Shown: positions 14,101-23,610 of the stretch, piece after piece
How the letters are laid out: the number at the start of each line of letters is the position of its first letter
Position numbering within the stretch: the first letter of the stretch is position 1
Source of the DNA: Membranipora membranacea
Taxonomy: Eukaryota; Bryozoa; Gymnolaemata; Cheilostomatida; Membraniporidae
Direction of reading: 5' to 3'
NCBI GenBank assembly: GCA_914767715.1
Contig: OU612074.1
Location: 10,016,062 to 10,080,061, forward strand
DNA length: 64,000 bases
Notes under the pieces: generated by a model
What the model saw: only the letters and a program-made list of their open reading frames with translations
The model's database searches: none
Told to the model about the DNA's origin: nothing
Made by a program: the position numbers and the translations under genes

Positions 14101-17100
14101 TTCATAACTCATAACCAGTATTGTCACATGTTATTAACTATAATTAACTCTGTGTTTAACTTTGGTAGTAAGCGTGATATGTTCTTTTTGCTGTTTTCAG
14201 AGGTCAACAAGTTACCTATAATAGAATAATTTTTAGCTATCTGTACACTTCTAAGAAAACCTCTATAAGTAAATTAATAATAATGTGATCGATTCTTGTT
14301 TGGAGTTGTCACCTACTGACCAATAAGAAGACGACTCCTATAATTTAAATTGAAAAAATAAATAATGTTGATTATTGTGCCTCAGTAATAGGTATTCTAC
14401 CTAGCCATAAGCAATATTGTTTTCCTTTCAAGACACAACTTTTCAAATGCTAAGCTTGCGTCACATTACAATTGAATCGCCAATCTTAAACTTGTGTACA
14501 AAAATTACTGTATATCCGAATATATTATTTTAATACCGATTAATACCGATTAAGGAGGCAAAAAAAAACAAAACAAACATACATATTCTTGTATATTATT
14601 CCTGGCCAATAGAAATATTTAGCGGGATACTTCTCATTATGTCTGAAGCTTGAACATAATGTGAGTTTGAATTAGGTGACATTAGAATGCATTGAGATCT
14701 TGCTGAAGGGAACACTTTTGTCTGAATTGACAGGAGTTCTGAATTATAAAGTCTGAATTAAGAGTAGAACACTGTATATCTTATTTCTCTCTCTTTGTGT
14801 ATATATACTATTGACTTATATCACTTGATGTTATATCGGATCTGTTATTTCTCACCTCACAGGACATTTTAGTCAGGTGGTGTGGAAGGATAGTAAGGAG
14901 CTCGGAGTAGGAATGGCAGCTAAAGACGGAAAGTGTATCGTAGTGGCAAACTACCATCCTGCAGGAAACTATAAGGGTATGTGTTTGTAGAGCGCATAAA
15001 AAAATCTCAAGGAAGTATACTCACCTGAGGGTGCTGGGTCTTAGGGCCGTAGTTTAGAAAAAATGGCAGGGGAGGCAAAAGTCAGAGGCTTATCCGAAGC
15101 ATCAGTAGGAAGGGTGCTGTAAGCTCCTCCCCAAGCAATTTACGGCAAATAATTAGCAAATGGAGCTGATTCTGACATGGATTACTCAATTATAGTGTTT
15201 TATGCCACTGTATTTAGATTTCTAGGGAGGCAGTGCCTCTCTGCCTCTCCTAGAACTACTGGCCTGCTATGACTTATGTGGCACCACTTGCCTGGCAATG
15301 AATGGCAAGAGTGGAAACCGATTGCTAAACTCGCCATCACTGAACACAAAATGGGTTGATGGTGCTAATTATGTATGCCACAATTAACTTATCAGTGTTT
15401 AGTCTGAGCCCCCCAGACTTTTGCCCACCGCCCGACGGCATTGTTATGCACTCACATCCCACAATCCTTTCACTATTTCAAACCTTTTCAAATCACAATG
15501 TATGTATCAGCTTTACTGGACCTTACATCGTTCAATAACACTAGGCTTAATCCTAGAAGATATCACTGTTTGAAAAAACTCAGGGTGCTTGGTGTTAAGG
15601 AGGAATGGAGAGAGCTAGAGACTTTATGTTACCGAAATTATCTTCGAGTTATTATGAACCATAGTGTAAGATATAGGACCCCCTCCAATCCCACTGTTTG
15701 CGGGATTTTATAACCCATATTTCAGATCGCTTGATTTAACCACAGCCAGCCCTTAAAAGCGTTCGGGATGGCGATCGCGTACGGCCGCGATCGCCATCCC
15801 GAACGCTTTTAAGGGCTGGCTGTGGATTTAACCGCAAGAAGTTACCTTAGGTGCAAAACAGTAAATAATTTTACTACAACCAGTAACGCTTCATCCATAT
15901 TTTCGAATTATTTTCATCTGACTGATGGTAAAGGGTGCGGACTTGTGATCTGTGAGGTCCAGGTTTGATTGCCAGCGCCCGCATTCGTTTCTGATTTGGT
16001 ACTGGTACGCCATTCATCCTTGCCAGGTCCTTGCGGAACGGGACTAAAAAACACCGGAGGTCCACTGTGTGTTTGTACACCCCAAATGCAGTAAAAAAGT
16101 ACCCCCCCCCTCTGGCTCTTTGATAAGAAGGGTAGCCGGAATTTGGCGGGCAAGGGTATAGGGTGCGGCTTGAGTACCATGGGCCCCGGTACCTGTACTC
16201 TAGAGGGATAACCCTCTCCGCAATGATAACTTAAAATTAGAAACTTGACTCTCCTTTCCATATTGTCATATTCTCATTATTTCACCTGCCTCTCCTTAAT
16301 ACAGGGATGTACAAAGACAACGTATCCCCAGCTGACGGTAAAAGTGCTGGGTCAAAGGTCAAATCACTGATTGGAGGACTGAGTAAGAAGGCTGATGACT
16401 CATCATCATCTAGTGATGAGGAGAAAACTCCGGGCGGAGGTGAGTCTGTCTGTGTGTATTAATAATATGTAGTCTGTTTGTCCTTTGGATAAATGGAAGG
16501 CAAAGGAGCGATTGAGGACGAGGTCATGATATTTGTGCCAATAAACTCTTAGTTTAAGGAAATCATACAGGATGCCATAAAATTAAGACCGAGATATTTT
16601 TATGTAGTTTTATACCTACCAGTATCAAAGTTTTAAATGATATGCCATTACAATCACAAAGCCTTTTAAAACGATTGTAAACTGTCTTTGGCGGATTTAC
16701 CAATAAACTGCTCTCTAAGTTTGTTGGCAGTTTGGAGTACACTTGCGGGCCTAAAGCCAGTAGATAGTAAACTGCAGTGGGATATGAACCCAGGACCTTC
16801 ATAACTTTTAAAGTCTGAAGTCACCTCCTGTTGTTAGTCCATCGCTTAGACTGTTGTCGAACATAGAAAAAAATGTGTTATTTTTCAATCACTATGGTCC
16901 CATGCTTAAAATGGTTTGTCCACTCCCGAATTGAATGAAGAATTCTTACGACTTCCATGATGGTAAAACTTCAAAAAAGAATTGCCGCAGCCAGGATTCG
17001 AATCAGTCAGTTAGTGCAGAGTTTTCCAATTTTCGTCATGATCACTGATCCTGATCCTGATCCTGATCCTGATCCTGATACTGATCCACGGACAACTTTT

Positions 17101-20100
17101 TTTACAGGCTCATACAAATAAGATGATCGTGACTAGACACAGATGATTTCGTGATGACATTGTGACTTTTAATAGGTTTTCAGTTATTTGATCTTGAATG
17201 CGTTGCATATGGAAACTTGCCATCAGGCCATCACGCCGCCAATCCCAGCCCTACCATCAAGATTGCTCATACTTCATGTTAATGTTCATCATTCATCCTC
17301 ACATTATAATAACATTGTTATTATAATGTTTTTAATTTTGCAGCGAGCCGAAGCCCGAGAACCACTACAACAAGTACAGGAAAAACTAAAGTAAGACACA
17401 TCTTTAATTTTTTTAACTTTTTGGAGCTGTCTTTCTCTTTAATTGATCCGCCGCTAAATACAACTCTAGTTAGAATTTTCATTGCGAAGTTTGAATATGA
17501 GTTCCCAGATTGCGGATAGTGACATTTTATTGCCAGTTGCAGGCGGTCAATAATGGAATGGCACTATCAGCAGTCGGATCAGAGTTTAGATATTCTAACC
17601 TTCACATCAGGGAGAATGGAAGGGGGAGGAGCCTGCACTTGGTAGGCCACACCCCCTTCCATTCCCCTGTTCACATCTAGTAGGCTGATCGTGATACGCT
17701 TCTCTTTTACGAAGAATCCTATCTTTTTCCGACAAGCAAAATGTCTCCCAAAGTCTTTTTGATTTTAATAGGTGACAATCACGAAAACAATCACAAAGCC
17801 TGATGGTACCGTGGAGGCAATATATCACTATGATCCACTATGATCCCAATTTTCAAACTTTTCAGCAGTTTTACTGCAATTAGGTTCACAGGCTGTTTTA
17901 TTTCATATGCCCTAATGACTTTATAGCCTGAGATCTTTAAAACCTTACCGAACATGACCTGGTAGGACTGTCACTTTAACATACGTACATGGTGGCTTTT
18001 ACCTGCAGGAATCAGCTGACATTTAACTTTGTTTTTGGTAAAAACTGCAGGCAAAAGTATTTAATTTTTGACTACCTATTAAACTGTTCGGTAAAACCTA
18101 CAGGAAACAACATTTCTACTCGTCTCCTTTTGAAGGTCCCGGCTAGCAGTGGAGCAGTGAAAGTCAAAACTAAACAGTCAACAAGTGAATTCAGAAAAGA
18201 CGCCCTGGACACACACAACAAACTTAGGTAACTTAGTCCAAGTACCACTGTTCATATCACTGTCAGGCTATTGTTGACGAAACATAAAGTTTTTAGTAGC
18301 TGGTTAAGAATCTGCTAGCTTTTAAAGCTTTCTTTCAATGCTTAAAATATATCATAGAGTAACAAAAAATACAAAATGAACCTCAACTTCCTGTCAAGAG
18401 GAAGCGTATTTGGTTAGAGTTGCCCCCCCCCCATCTGCATGTCACGCCAACCAATTCAAGTCAAATGGATCAAAGTTGATCTAGGTTAAATTACCTGCCC
18501 TTCAAACCTGCAAGTTTTAGAATCTCTGAGTGTGAATACTGATGCCATCTATAGACTTCTATCCTTGTTGGCATCAAAATATGTTTTGATCCGAGAGCGA
18601 ATTGCTGTCTTACTCTTAACCCATCATTATCTCTATCTTTAGTGTATATGAACACCATTGATGCCAATATCTGTACAAGTGTTTTAGAATCACTTGTTTG
18701 GCAGAGGGGTGGTCTCCGGGTAGCCACAGCCAATCAGAGCCATCACCTTGGCTAAGTGCCGCCCAAGTTGATAAACAGTAGTAATATGAGTTAATTTCTT
18801 ATAGAGCTAAGCACAGAGCAGGAAAGTTGAAGCTGAATTCGGAGTTGTGTACCATCGCTCAGAAGTGGGCGGAGCATCTGTCTACCATCAGTACCTCACA
18901 GCACAGCAGTGGTAACCATAAGGGCCAGCCTCTGGGAGAGAATATAGCCTCCAAGTGGGGGTCAAATGGAGCCGATTACACAGGTATGAATAGAATATAT
19001 GATTTAAAGATGATTTTATATTTTATCAAATTTTATAAAATATGTAATAATTTATTCGTAATTATATTTATCATATATAATGATGTATTATATATCATTA
19101 TTATATGATGCATTATATTCCACTATCTACAAACCCAGTCGAACAGGAGGTATCTCAGTTCGTTAGAGAGCCGGCCCTCTAAGGCTCAAATGTTGGAGGT
19201 CTCGGGTTTGTATCCTGCTGCAGACTACTGGGCTCAACTGACGCTCAAGGTGTGCTGCGACCTGCCTGCAAACTGAGGGCAACTTTGTGCCGAATATGGC
19301 AGCCGCGCCCTTAAGGCACTTTTATTCATCTGTCTTCAGACAAAGACAGACTTGCGATTGTAACCCTTTATTGTTCACCTTTGTCCACCTTTCACCGCCA
19401 TGTCCTGATCGGGTGGACCTTTATTTCTATGGCTTCTGTGCTCCCAGTGTTTGTCCTGACTTGGGTCGAACAGTTCTCACACATGTCTTGGATGGTATTG
19501 ATGTATCCTTCAGGCACTCCTCCCCTCCTGAGGCAGTACCAGATCAACTGATGAACGGTTTGGAAATTGGTGATTGCAGTATCTCACGTGTATCACATAG
19601 CCTCAAAATCCTGATGTGATACAATTTTGTAAATTGCACCGATCGTTTTGCCCAAAATTTGCTTGCAAAACCCCACTCTCAGTCTTTACTTGGATTTTTT
19701 TAGTAATTTATTAGCGTAATTTTCATTCTCAAAGAAATTTTGACAATATTAGCCATGAAAAGAAAAAGAAATACATTAATATTAGATTGACAGAAAAACT
19801 ATTATCATGTTATCTGTAGTATTTTTTATTATTTATTTTTAATTATTTATAGGAGAGGAGGCGGTACAGCTGTGGTACAGTGAGGAATCAGACTATGATT
19901 ACTCTGGTAAATCTAACGCTGGAGCTTCTGGTACGTCAATGATTCCGTTTTCCTTCTTTTTATTACTTTTTTTTACTTTTTTTTTCTTTTTACTTTTTTT
20001 CTTTTTTTTGTTCTTCTTTCGGCATATCTCTACAAAAATATCAGCATCTTTTGTAGTATTATATCAGCATCATCTTGATCTAAAAATGTGCCATTTGTAA

Positions 20101-21207
20101 ATTTAGTCAAATATTATCTCACGAGAAGCATGCCTGTGTAGCCATCTGAGTCGGTTGAATTTGCTATCATTAAATATTAGCATGAACCCTAGAGTAAGTT
20201 TCCATGCACAGTGGAGAGATTTGGAGCTTCAATTTTTACAGTTCACCATAATGAGCAACCTTGTTCAGGGCAGTAGTTAAGGGAAATTGCAGGGGAGGCG
20301 AAAATCCTTGTGGGTGTCAATTAAAACCAGGTTTGGTATTGTCCCAGTCCCCTGTCCCCAGCTTCCAAAGCATTTAAATGATATAAATGGAAAATGGAAG
20401 TCCCAAATGGGCTGACTCTGACAAGGACTATTTAATTATAGCTTTTTTAGGGCACTCTATTGAGCATTCTAGGGGAGGCAGAGTGTCCCTGCCTCCCCTA
20501 GAACTGCGGGCCTGTTGTTTTAAAGGGTAGGGCTCGTACAGCCCATTACAGCTTATATTCCCATAAACTAAGCAACTACCACCAACTATGCAAAATCCAC
20601 AATCAGTAAGATGGTATGTGCTTTTGTGCAGCCTTGAGGTTGACTGACTTTCACAGACAGGTAACCCAGGGCCGTAGTTTTGAAAAAAGGTAGGGGAGGC
20701 AAGTCTGAAGTGTCAACAGGAGGAGTGCTGTAAGCTCCTCCCCAAATAAAAAAGTGAAATATTAATCCCAGTGGAGCCAACTCTGGCATAGATTATTCAA
20801 TATAGTGTTTTTAGGCCACTGTATTTAGCTTTCTAGGGGAGGCAGTGCCTCCCTGCCTCCCCTAGAACTACGGACCTGTAACCATGGACAGTTGTAATTG
20901 TATAATTATATTATTTTGTAGTTATTTGTATGATTGTATGATCAATGAACTTAGTTCATTGGTATGATTGTATGATTGTAATGATTATTGCCATATTTCG
21001 TTTGTGTTTCGTACTGTAGTTGTATTATTTTATCATCATATGTATTTGTATTTGACAGGACACTTCACACAGGTTGTATGGAAGGGCAGCGAGGAGTTAG
21101 GTATCGGTAAAGCAGCAGATAGTAAAGGTCATGTGTATGTCGTCGCTAACTACTTGCCAGCTGGTAACTATATCGGTAACTTCGCCGCAAACGTCAGCCG
21201 ACCCTAA
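8102..21207 (+). CDS. GAPR-1-like CAP protein, two CAP domains (long isoform)
   Basis: Exons: 8102-8162, 8412-8553, 12821-12921, 13665-13742, 14863-14976, 16305-16439, 17344-17390, 18136-18227, 18805-18983, 19853-19930, 21059-21207. All introns are GT-AG and all phases join, giving 391 residues. The start MGGCITK is a strong N-myristoylation plus palmitoyl-Cys context; mammalian GAPR-1 (GLIPR2) is myristoylated, so a cytosolic protein on Golgi or other membranes is likely. CAP1 (about residues 25-175) has [33 protein letters not shown] and [12 protein letters not shown]2 has [28 protein letters not shown] and ANYLPAGNY. The His and Glu positions of the CAP cleft are kept in both. A Ser-rich acidic linker and a [10 protein letters not shown] stretch separate them. 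The second and third CAP introns match in position and phase between the domains, indicating internal duplication; the first does not. Exact ligand is unknown. Confidence 0.88.
8640..9175 (+). repeat. tRNA-derived SINE-like sequences in CAP intron 2
   Basis: An A-box-like CTCAGTTTGTTAGAGTGCC lies at about 8660. A second unit from about 8895 has a B-box-like GGGTAGAATCCC and then a tail (GCTCGAGGTGTGCTCCG, CCCCCTTCAGCTC, ACTTGTGATTGCA) shared with 19141-19363 and 25918-25995. The members are old and degraded. Confidence 0.45.
11342..11539. repeat. 33-bp minisatellite, six units
   Basis: Six 33-base units start at 11342, 11375, 11408, 11441, 11474 and 11507, each beginning with a form of GGTGCACACAACCCACCAGT. 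Because 33 is divisible by 3, several frames stay open on both strands; one plus frame reads as 11-residue units of the [11 protein letters not shown] type. It lies in intron 2 of the CAP gene (8554-12820) with no fitting splice sites, so I treat it as non-coding. Confidence 0.85.
11635..11880. mobile_element. MITE with GGGGGGTCTTT terminal repeats
   Basis: The left end GGGGGGTCTTTTAAT and right end ATTGAAAGACCCCCC are inverted. Internally, AGATCGCTCACTCA and TGAGTGAGCGATCT repeat in both orientations, and a short CACTTGGTCTTTCAATGAG segment echoes the ends. It is an intronic, non-coding element of about 245 bp. Confidence 0.6.
15043..15265 (+). mobile_element. GGCCGTAGTT MITE family, copy 1
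   Basis: This begins AGGGCCGTAGTTTAG and ends AACTACTGGCCT, imperfect terminal inverted repeats. The internal landmarks GGTGCTGTAAGCTCCTCCCC and GGAGGCAGTGCCTCTCTGCC are shared with copies at 20267, 20668 and 23141. It lies in the CAP intron after the exon ending at 14976 and has no coding capacity. Confidence 0.8.
15740..15825. mobile_element. 86-bp palindrome flanked by 9-bp direct repeats
   Basis: Two 40-base arms (15740-15779 and 15786-15825) are exact reverse complements around a 6-base centre. The arms contain GGCGATCGCG and are more GC-rich than their surroundings. Direct repeats GATTTAACC occur at 15733-15741 and 15825-15833, partly overlapping the arm ends, and look like a target-site duplication. 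A recent fold-back MITE (hAT- or Mutator-like target size) is the simplest reading; a replication-made hairpin is the alternative. Confidence 0.85.
15916..16255 (+). repeat. tRNA-derived SINE-like element
   Basis: A tRNA-like head reads TGGTAAAGGGTGCGGACTTG for the A-box region, then GAGGTCCAGGTTTGATTGCC for the B-box. A GC-richer body follows (ACGGGACTAAAAAACACCGG). It lies in the CAP intron before the exon at 16305. No intact cloverleaf could be made, so it is not a tRNA gene. Confidence 0.4.
17042..17091. repeat. (GATCCT)n microsatellite
   Basis: Seven or so consecutive TGATCC hexamers with one TGATAC interruption, intronic in the CAP gene. Confidence 0.9.
17772..17843 (+). CDS. Alternative last exon, single-CAP isoform
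   Basis: After a TTTTAATAG acceptor, this exon opens in phase 0, exactly matching the phase 0 end of the exon at 17344-17390. It encodes [20 protein letters not shown] followed by DPL and TGA. Using it gives a 249-residue protein with one CAP domain; skipping it joins 17390 to 18136, also phase 0, and adds CAP2. No good donor lies inside it in a compatible phase, so it works as a terminal exon. Alternatively there are two adjacent genes and the second starts at an exon I have not found. Confidence 0.65.
   Translation: MTITKTITKPDGTVEAIYHYDPL
19141..19363 (+). repeat. tRNA-derived SINE, best-preserved copy
   Basis: The head has an A-box GTATCTCAGTTCGTTAGAGA and B-box GGTCTCGGGTTTGTATCC at tRNA-like spacing (about 45 bases). 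The body has CAAGGTGTGCTGCGACC and the tail ends ACTTGCGATTGTAACC. Tail motifs recur near 9040-9170 and 25918-25995. It lies in the intron between CAP exons 18805-18983 and 19853-19930. Confidence 0.65.
20267..20513 (+). mobile_element. GGCCGTAGTT MITE family, copy 2 (divergent)
   Basis: This begins AGGGCAGTAGTTAAG and ends GAACTGCGGGCCT. It shares the GGAGGCAGAGTGTCCCTGCC hairpin at its right end with the other copies, but the middle (CTTGTGGGTGTCAATTAAAA) differs, so it belongs to a second subfamily together with the inverted fragment at 21369. Confidence 0.75.
20668..20877 (+). mobile_element. GGCCGTAGTT MITE family, copy 3
   Basis: This begins AGGGCCGTAGTTTTG, ends AGAACTACGGACCT, and carries GAGTGCTGTAAGCTCCTCCCC. 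It is separated from copy 2 by only about 155 bases in the last CAP intron. Confidence 0.8.
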
Positions 21208-21313
21208 ATATGTCACTATGTCATATTGACAAGATAACTCCAAATCTGTCACTATGTCACATCGACAAGATAACTCTGAGTCTGCCACTACGTCACATCG
21301 ATAAGATAACTCC
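21206..21313. repeat. Three 36-bp tandem units at the CAP stop codon
   Basis: Units at 21206-21241, 21242-21277 and 21278-21313 share TGTCACTATGTCACATCGAC then AAGATAACTC. The array starts inside the TAA stop of the CAP gene, so it forms the start of the 3' UTR. Confidence 0.9.
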
Positions 21314-21368
21314 GCACATATAACTTCCAATTGCTATTTATATCCTGAAAATGCTTATGGGATTGGGA

Positions 21369-21459
21369 TCAGGAGGAGCTTACAATACCAAGCCAGTGTG
21401 TTAATTCCCACTCTCAAGGATTTTTGCCTCCCTACAATTTTTCCTGAACTACAGCCCTA
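21369..21459 (-). mobile_element. GGCCGTAGTT MITE family, inverted half copy
   Basis: On the minus strand this reads AGGGCTGTAGTTCAGG then TTGTAGGGAGGCAAAAATCC, matching the left half of copy 2. The right half is missing. It lies in the presumed 3' UTR of the CAP gene. Confidence 0.65.
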
Positions 21460-21495
21460 TGCCTCCAAAGCATATCCAATAATTACATCAGGTTA

Positions 21496-21546
21496 TGTCA
21501 AGGTCAAGGTCGTCAAGGTCAAGGGTCTAAGGTCAAGGGTCAAGTT
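21496..21546 (+). repeat. Cluster of AAGGTCA direct repeats
   Basis: Five or so TCAAGGTCA / AAGGTCAAG units occur in about 50 bases. TCAAGGTCA matches the extended nuclear-receptor half-site known from ERR/NR5-type receptors, but a simple 7-mer repeat in a 3' UTR is the less demanding reading. Confidence 0.5.
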
Positions 21547-21874
21547 TTCCAATCTGCTAGATGACAAAATTCATCATGTCAATGAGTTGCCTTTTTATCT
21601 TAACTACTGTATAAAAGACTCCTCTTTTCATGACATTGAAATTTAATTTTTTACCTGCTTGTTTAACGAATATGTTAACCTATTCAGTTTTAATGGTATT
21701 ATATTATTAACAAATATATTAAAAGTCACCATCTTTTGCCAACTACTGTGCTTGGCAGATGTACTATTGCTATTTCTATATACTCTGCGATCTCTTTGCC
21801 CTATAATTCTTTGCCCTATAGTTCTTTGCCCTTTTAGTCCTATAATGTACCGTTATGATATTTTCAGATGTCCC

Positions 21875-21880
21875 AATAAA
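21875..21880 (+). terminator. Poly(A) signal AATAAA, CAP gene candidate
   Basis: A canonical AATAAA about 670 bases after the CAP stop. It would give a 3' UTR holding the 36-bp repeats and the half MITE. Confidence 0.4.
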
Positions 21881-21988
21881 TGATATTACTATGAGATAAC
21901 CAATTTTTCTAGGCTAGATTGTTTTACTACATTTTCTTGCTCATATTTATTCAAAATACAGTGTGATATGAAATCAAATATCTAGTTT

Positions 21989-22218
21989 AGGTGGATGGAT
22001 TTATAACAATCACTGAGAAAAAAACTGAGAAATTTGTCGTAGACAATGGCACTGGTAAAAGACATAAAATAAACATTGATAAATCAGGTCTCAATTCGGC
22101 TACGATTGAAGAAAGGTTAAAACTAGAACTGATACGATCAGAAACCCCACCGAAAAGTAAAAATATAGTTAGAGCAATACATCAGAATACCTTCACATAT
22201 TTGGGAAAGCTTATTTAA
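21989..22218 (+). CDS. Unrecognised possible exon, about 75 residues
   Basis: After an AG acceptor (CTAGTTTAG), an open stretch reads VDGFITITEKKTEKFVVDNG, then GTGKRHKI and SATIEERLKLELIRSE, and stops at 22218. The mix of alternating beta-like and helical charged segments looks more protein-like than its surroundings. It might be a terminal exon of a CAP isoform or of an unknown gene. I recognise no family and see no partner exon. Confidence 0.25.
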
Positions 22219-23140
22219 ACATGTGGCTAAATAATTTTTTTAGACTGACATGTGAGCGTTAGACCTTCTTAGTAATGATCAGTGGACTTTTTTCTTTGTG
22301 GGACTCTACTATCTGGGCCGACTGCAGCCAAATTGGCTGCAATGCAGCCGCAGGGAACTTTTTTGCAATATCTATGTCAAATTATGCAAATCCATGCTGT
22401 TGAGCTTAAAATTTATGCAGGAATATAGATCTGTAATAGTATGATTGATAATGTGATTGAAATCTGGTCAAAAAGAAACATTTTCACACTGTTTTAAAGT
22501 GTCTAGTGCGCAGAATTCAATGGGAACTTTGTTCTAAGAGTTCCCCCTAAATATTTCTTTGTGGAAATTCCGCTCCAGAATTTCACAACAACTGTTATTT
22601 AAACAAACTAACCCTACATAAAATGATCATATGAATTATATTTACCTTTTTGACACCCTTGGTTTATTTAAGAAACACCTTTGCCCAGTAGAATGGAATA
22701 TTAATTATAAACGCCAAATAGTACGGTGGAGCATGAATACTTTAGTGAAATTGTATGACACAACACGTAAAGCTCCTATGGGATTTATCCACACAAACAC
22801 AGTAAGATAGTGCAGCTAATTTGGCATGAAAGCATATATAGCCTGACACAACTCAGGCCACACAATGTCAATACAATTAGCGAAAACTCCCAGTGAATGG
22901 TGGGGGCCACGGTGCAGCGCACCGCAGCTACAATTACTATCATTGCATAATACCAGGCCTGAAAATTGTTTGCTATAAAATGTATGAGGACATATGTGAA
23001 CCTCAGTTTGTGCTTTGGAGGCTAATTCGCCCGATACATGGGGACGAATAGTTACCATCGCACAATTGTATTGAGCCATAATAATGAATCCTCAGAGGCC
23101 GTACATGATGTATCATCATAAAAAAAAAACATTTTTATTG

Positions 23141-23319
23141 TATCAGTAGGATGGGTGCTGTAAGCTCCTCCCCAAGCATTTTAAGGCATATAATTAGCAA
23201 ATGGAATTCCCAGAGGAGCCGATTCTGACATGTATTACTCAATTAGTGTGTTTTATCCCATTTTATTTAGCTTTTTAGGGGAGGCAGTGCCTCTCTGCCT
23301 CCCCTAGAACTATGGGCCT
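23141..23319 (+). mobile_element. GGCCGTAGTT MITE family, copy 4 (5' truncated)
   Basis: This lacks the first 60 or so bases but keeps GGGTGCTGTAAGCTCCTCCC, GGAGGCAGTGCCTCTCTGCC and the AGAACTATGGGCCT end. Confidence 0.75.
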
Positions 23320-23570
23320 GTATCTTACAGATGATTCTCCTAGCCCTTTGCCTGGTAGAACTGTTGAATCGGACAGCTGGCGTTCAGTGAGTTTAATTGG
23401 CTAAAATATTAACAATACCCTAACATTGTAAATATTTATTAATTTATTTATTGAGGTTTTCTAAAAATTTATAATTAAAGCAAATTAAAAATAACTTTTT
23501 GTTCTCACACACATTAAAATAGATATAAAAAATGACTTGAATACAAAGATATAAGTGGTAGGGTGTTACA

Positions 23571-23610
<40 letters not shown>

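Noticed and set aside
19141-19215. Possible tRNA gene
   Set aside because: A- and B-boxes are present, but no acceptor stem pairs and the body continues as a repeated SINE tail.
21496-21546. Nuclear-receptor enhancer
   Set aside because: AGGTCA-like repeats are real, but a simple 7-mer repeat in a 3' UTR is enough to explain them; kept only as a repeat.
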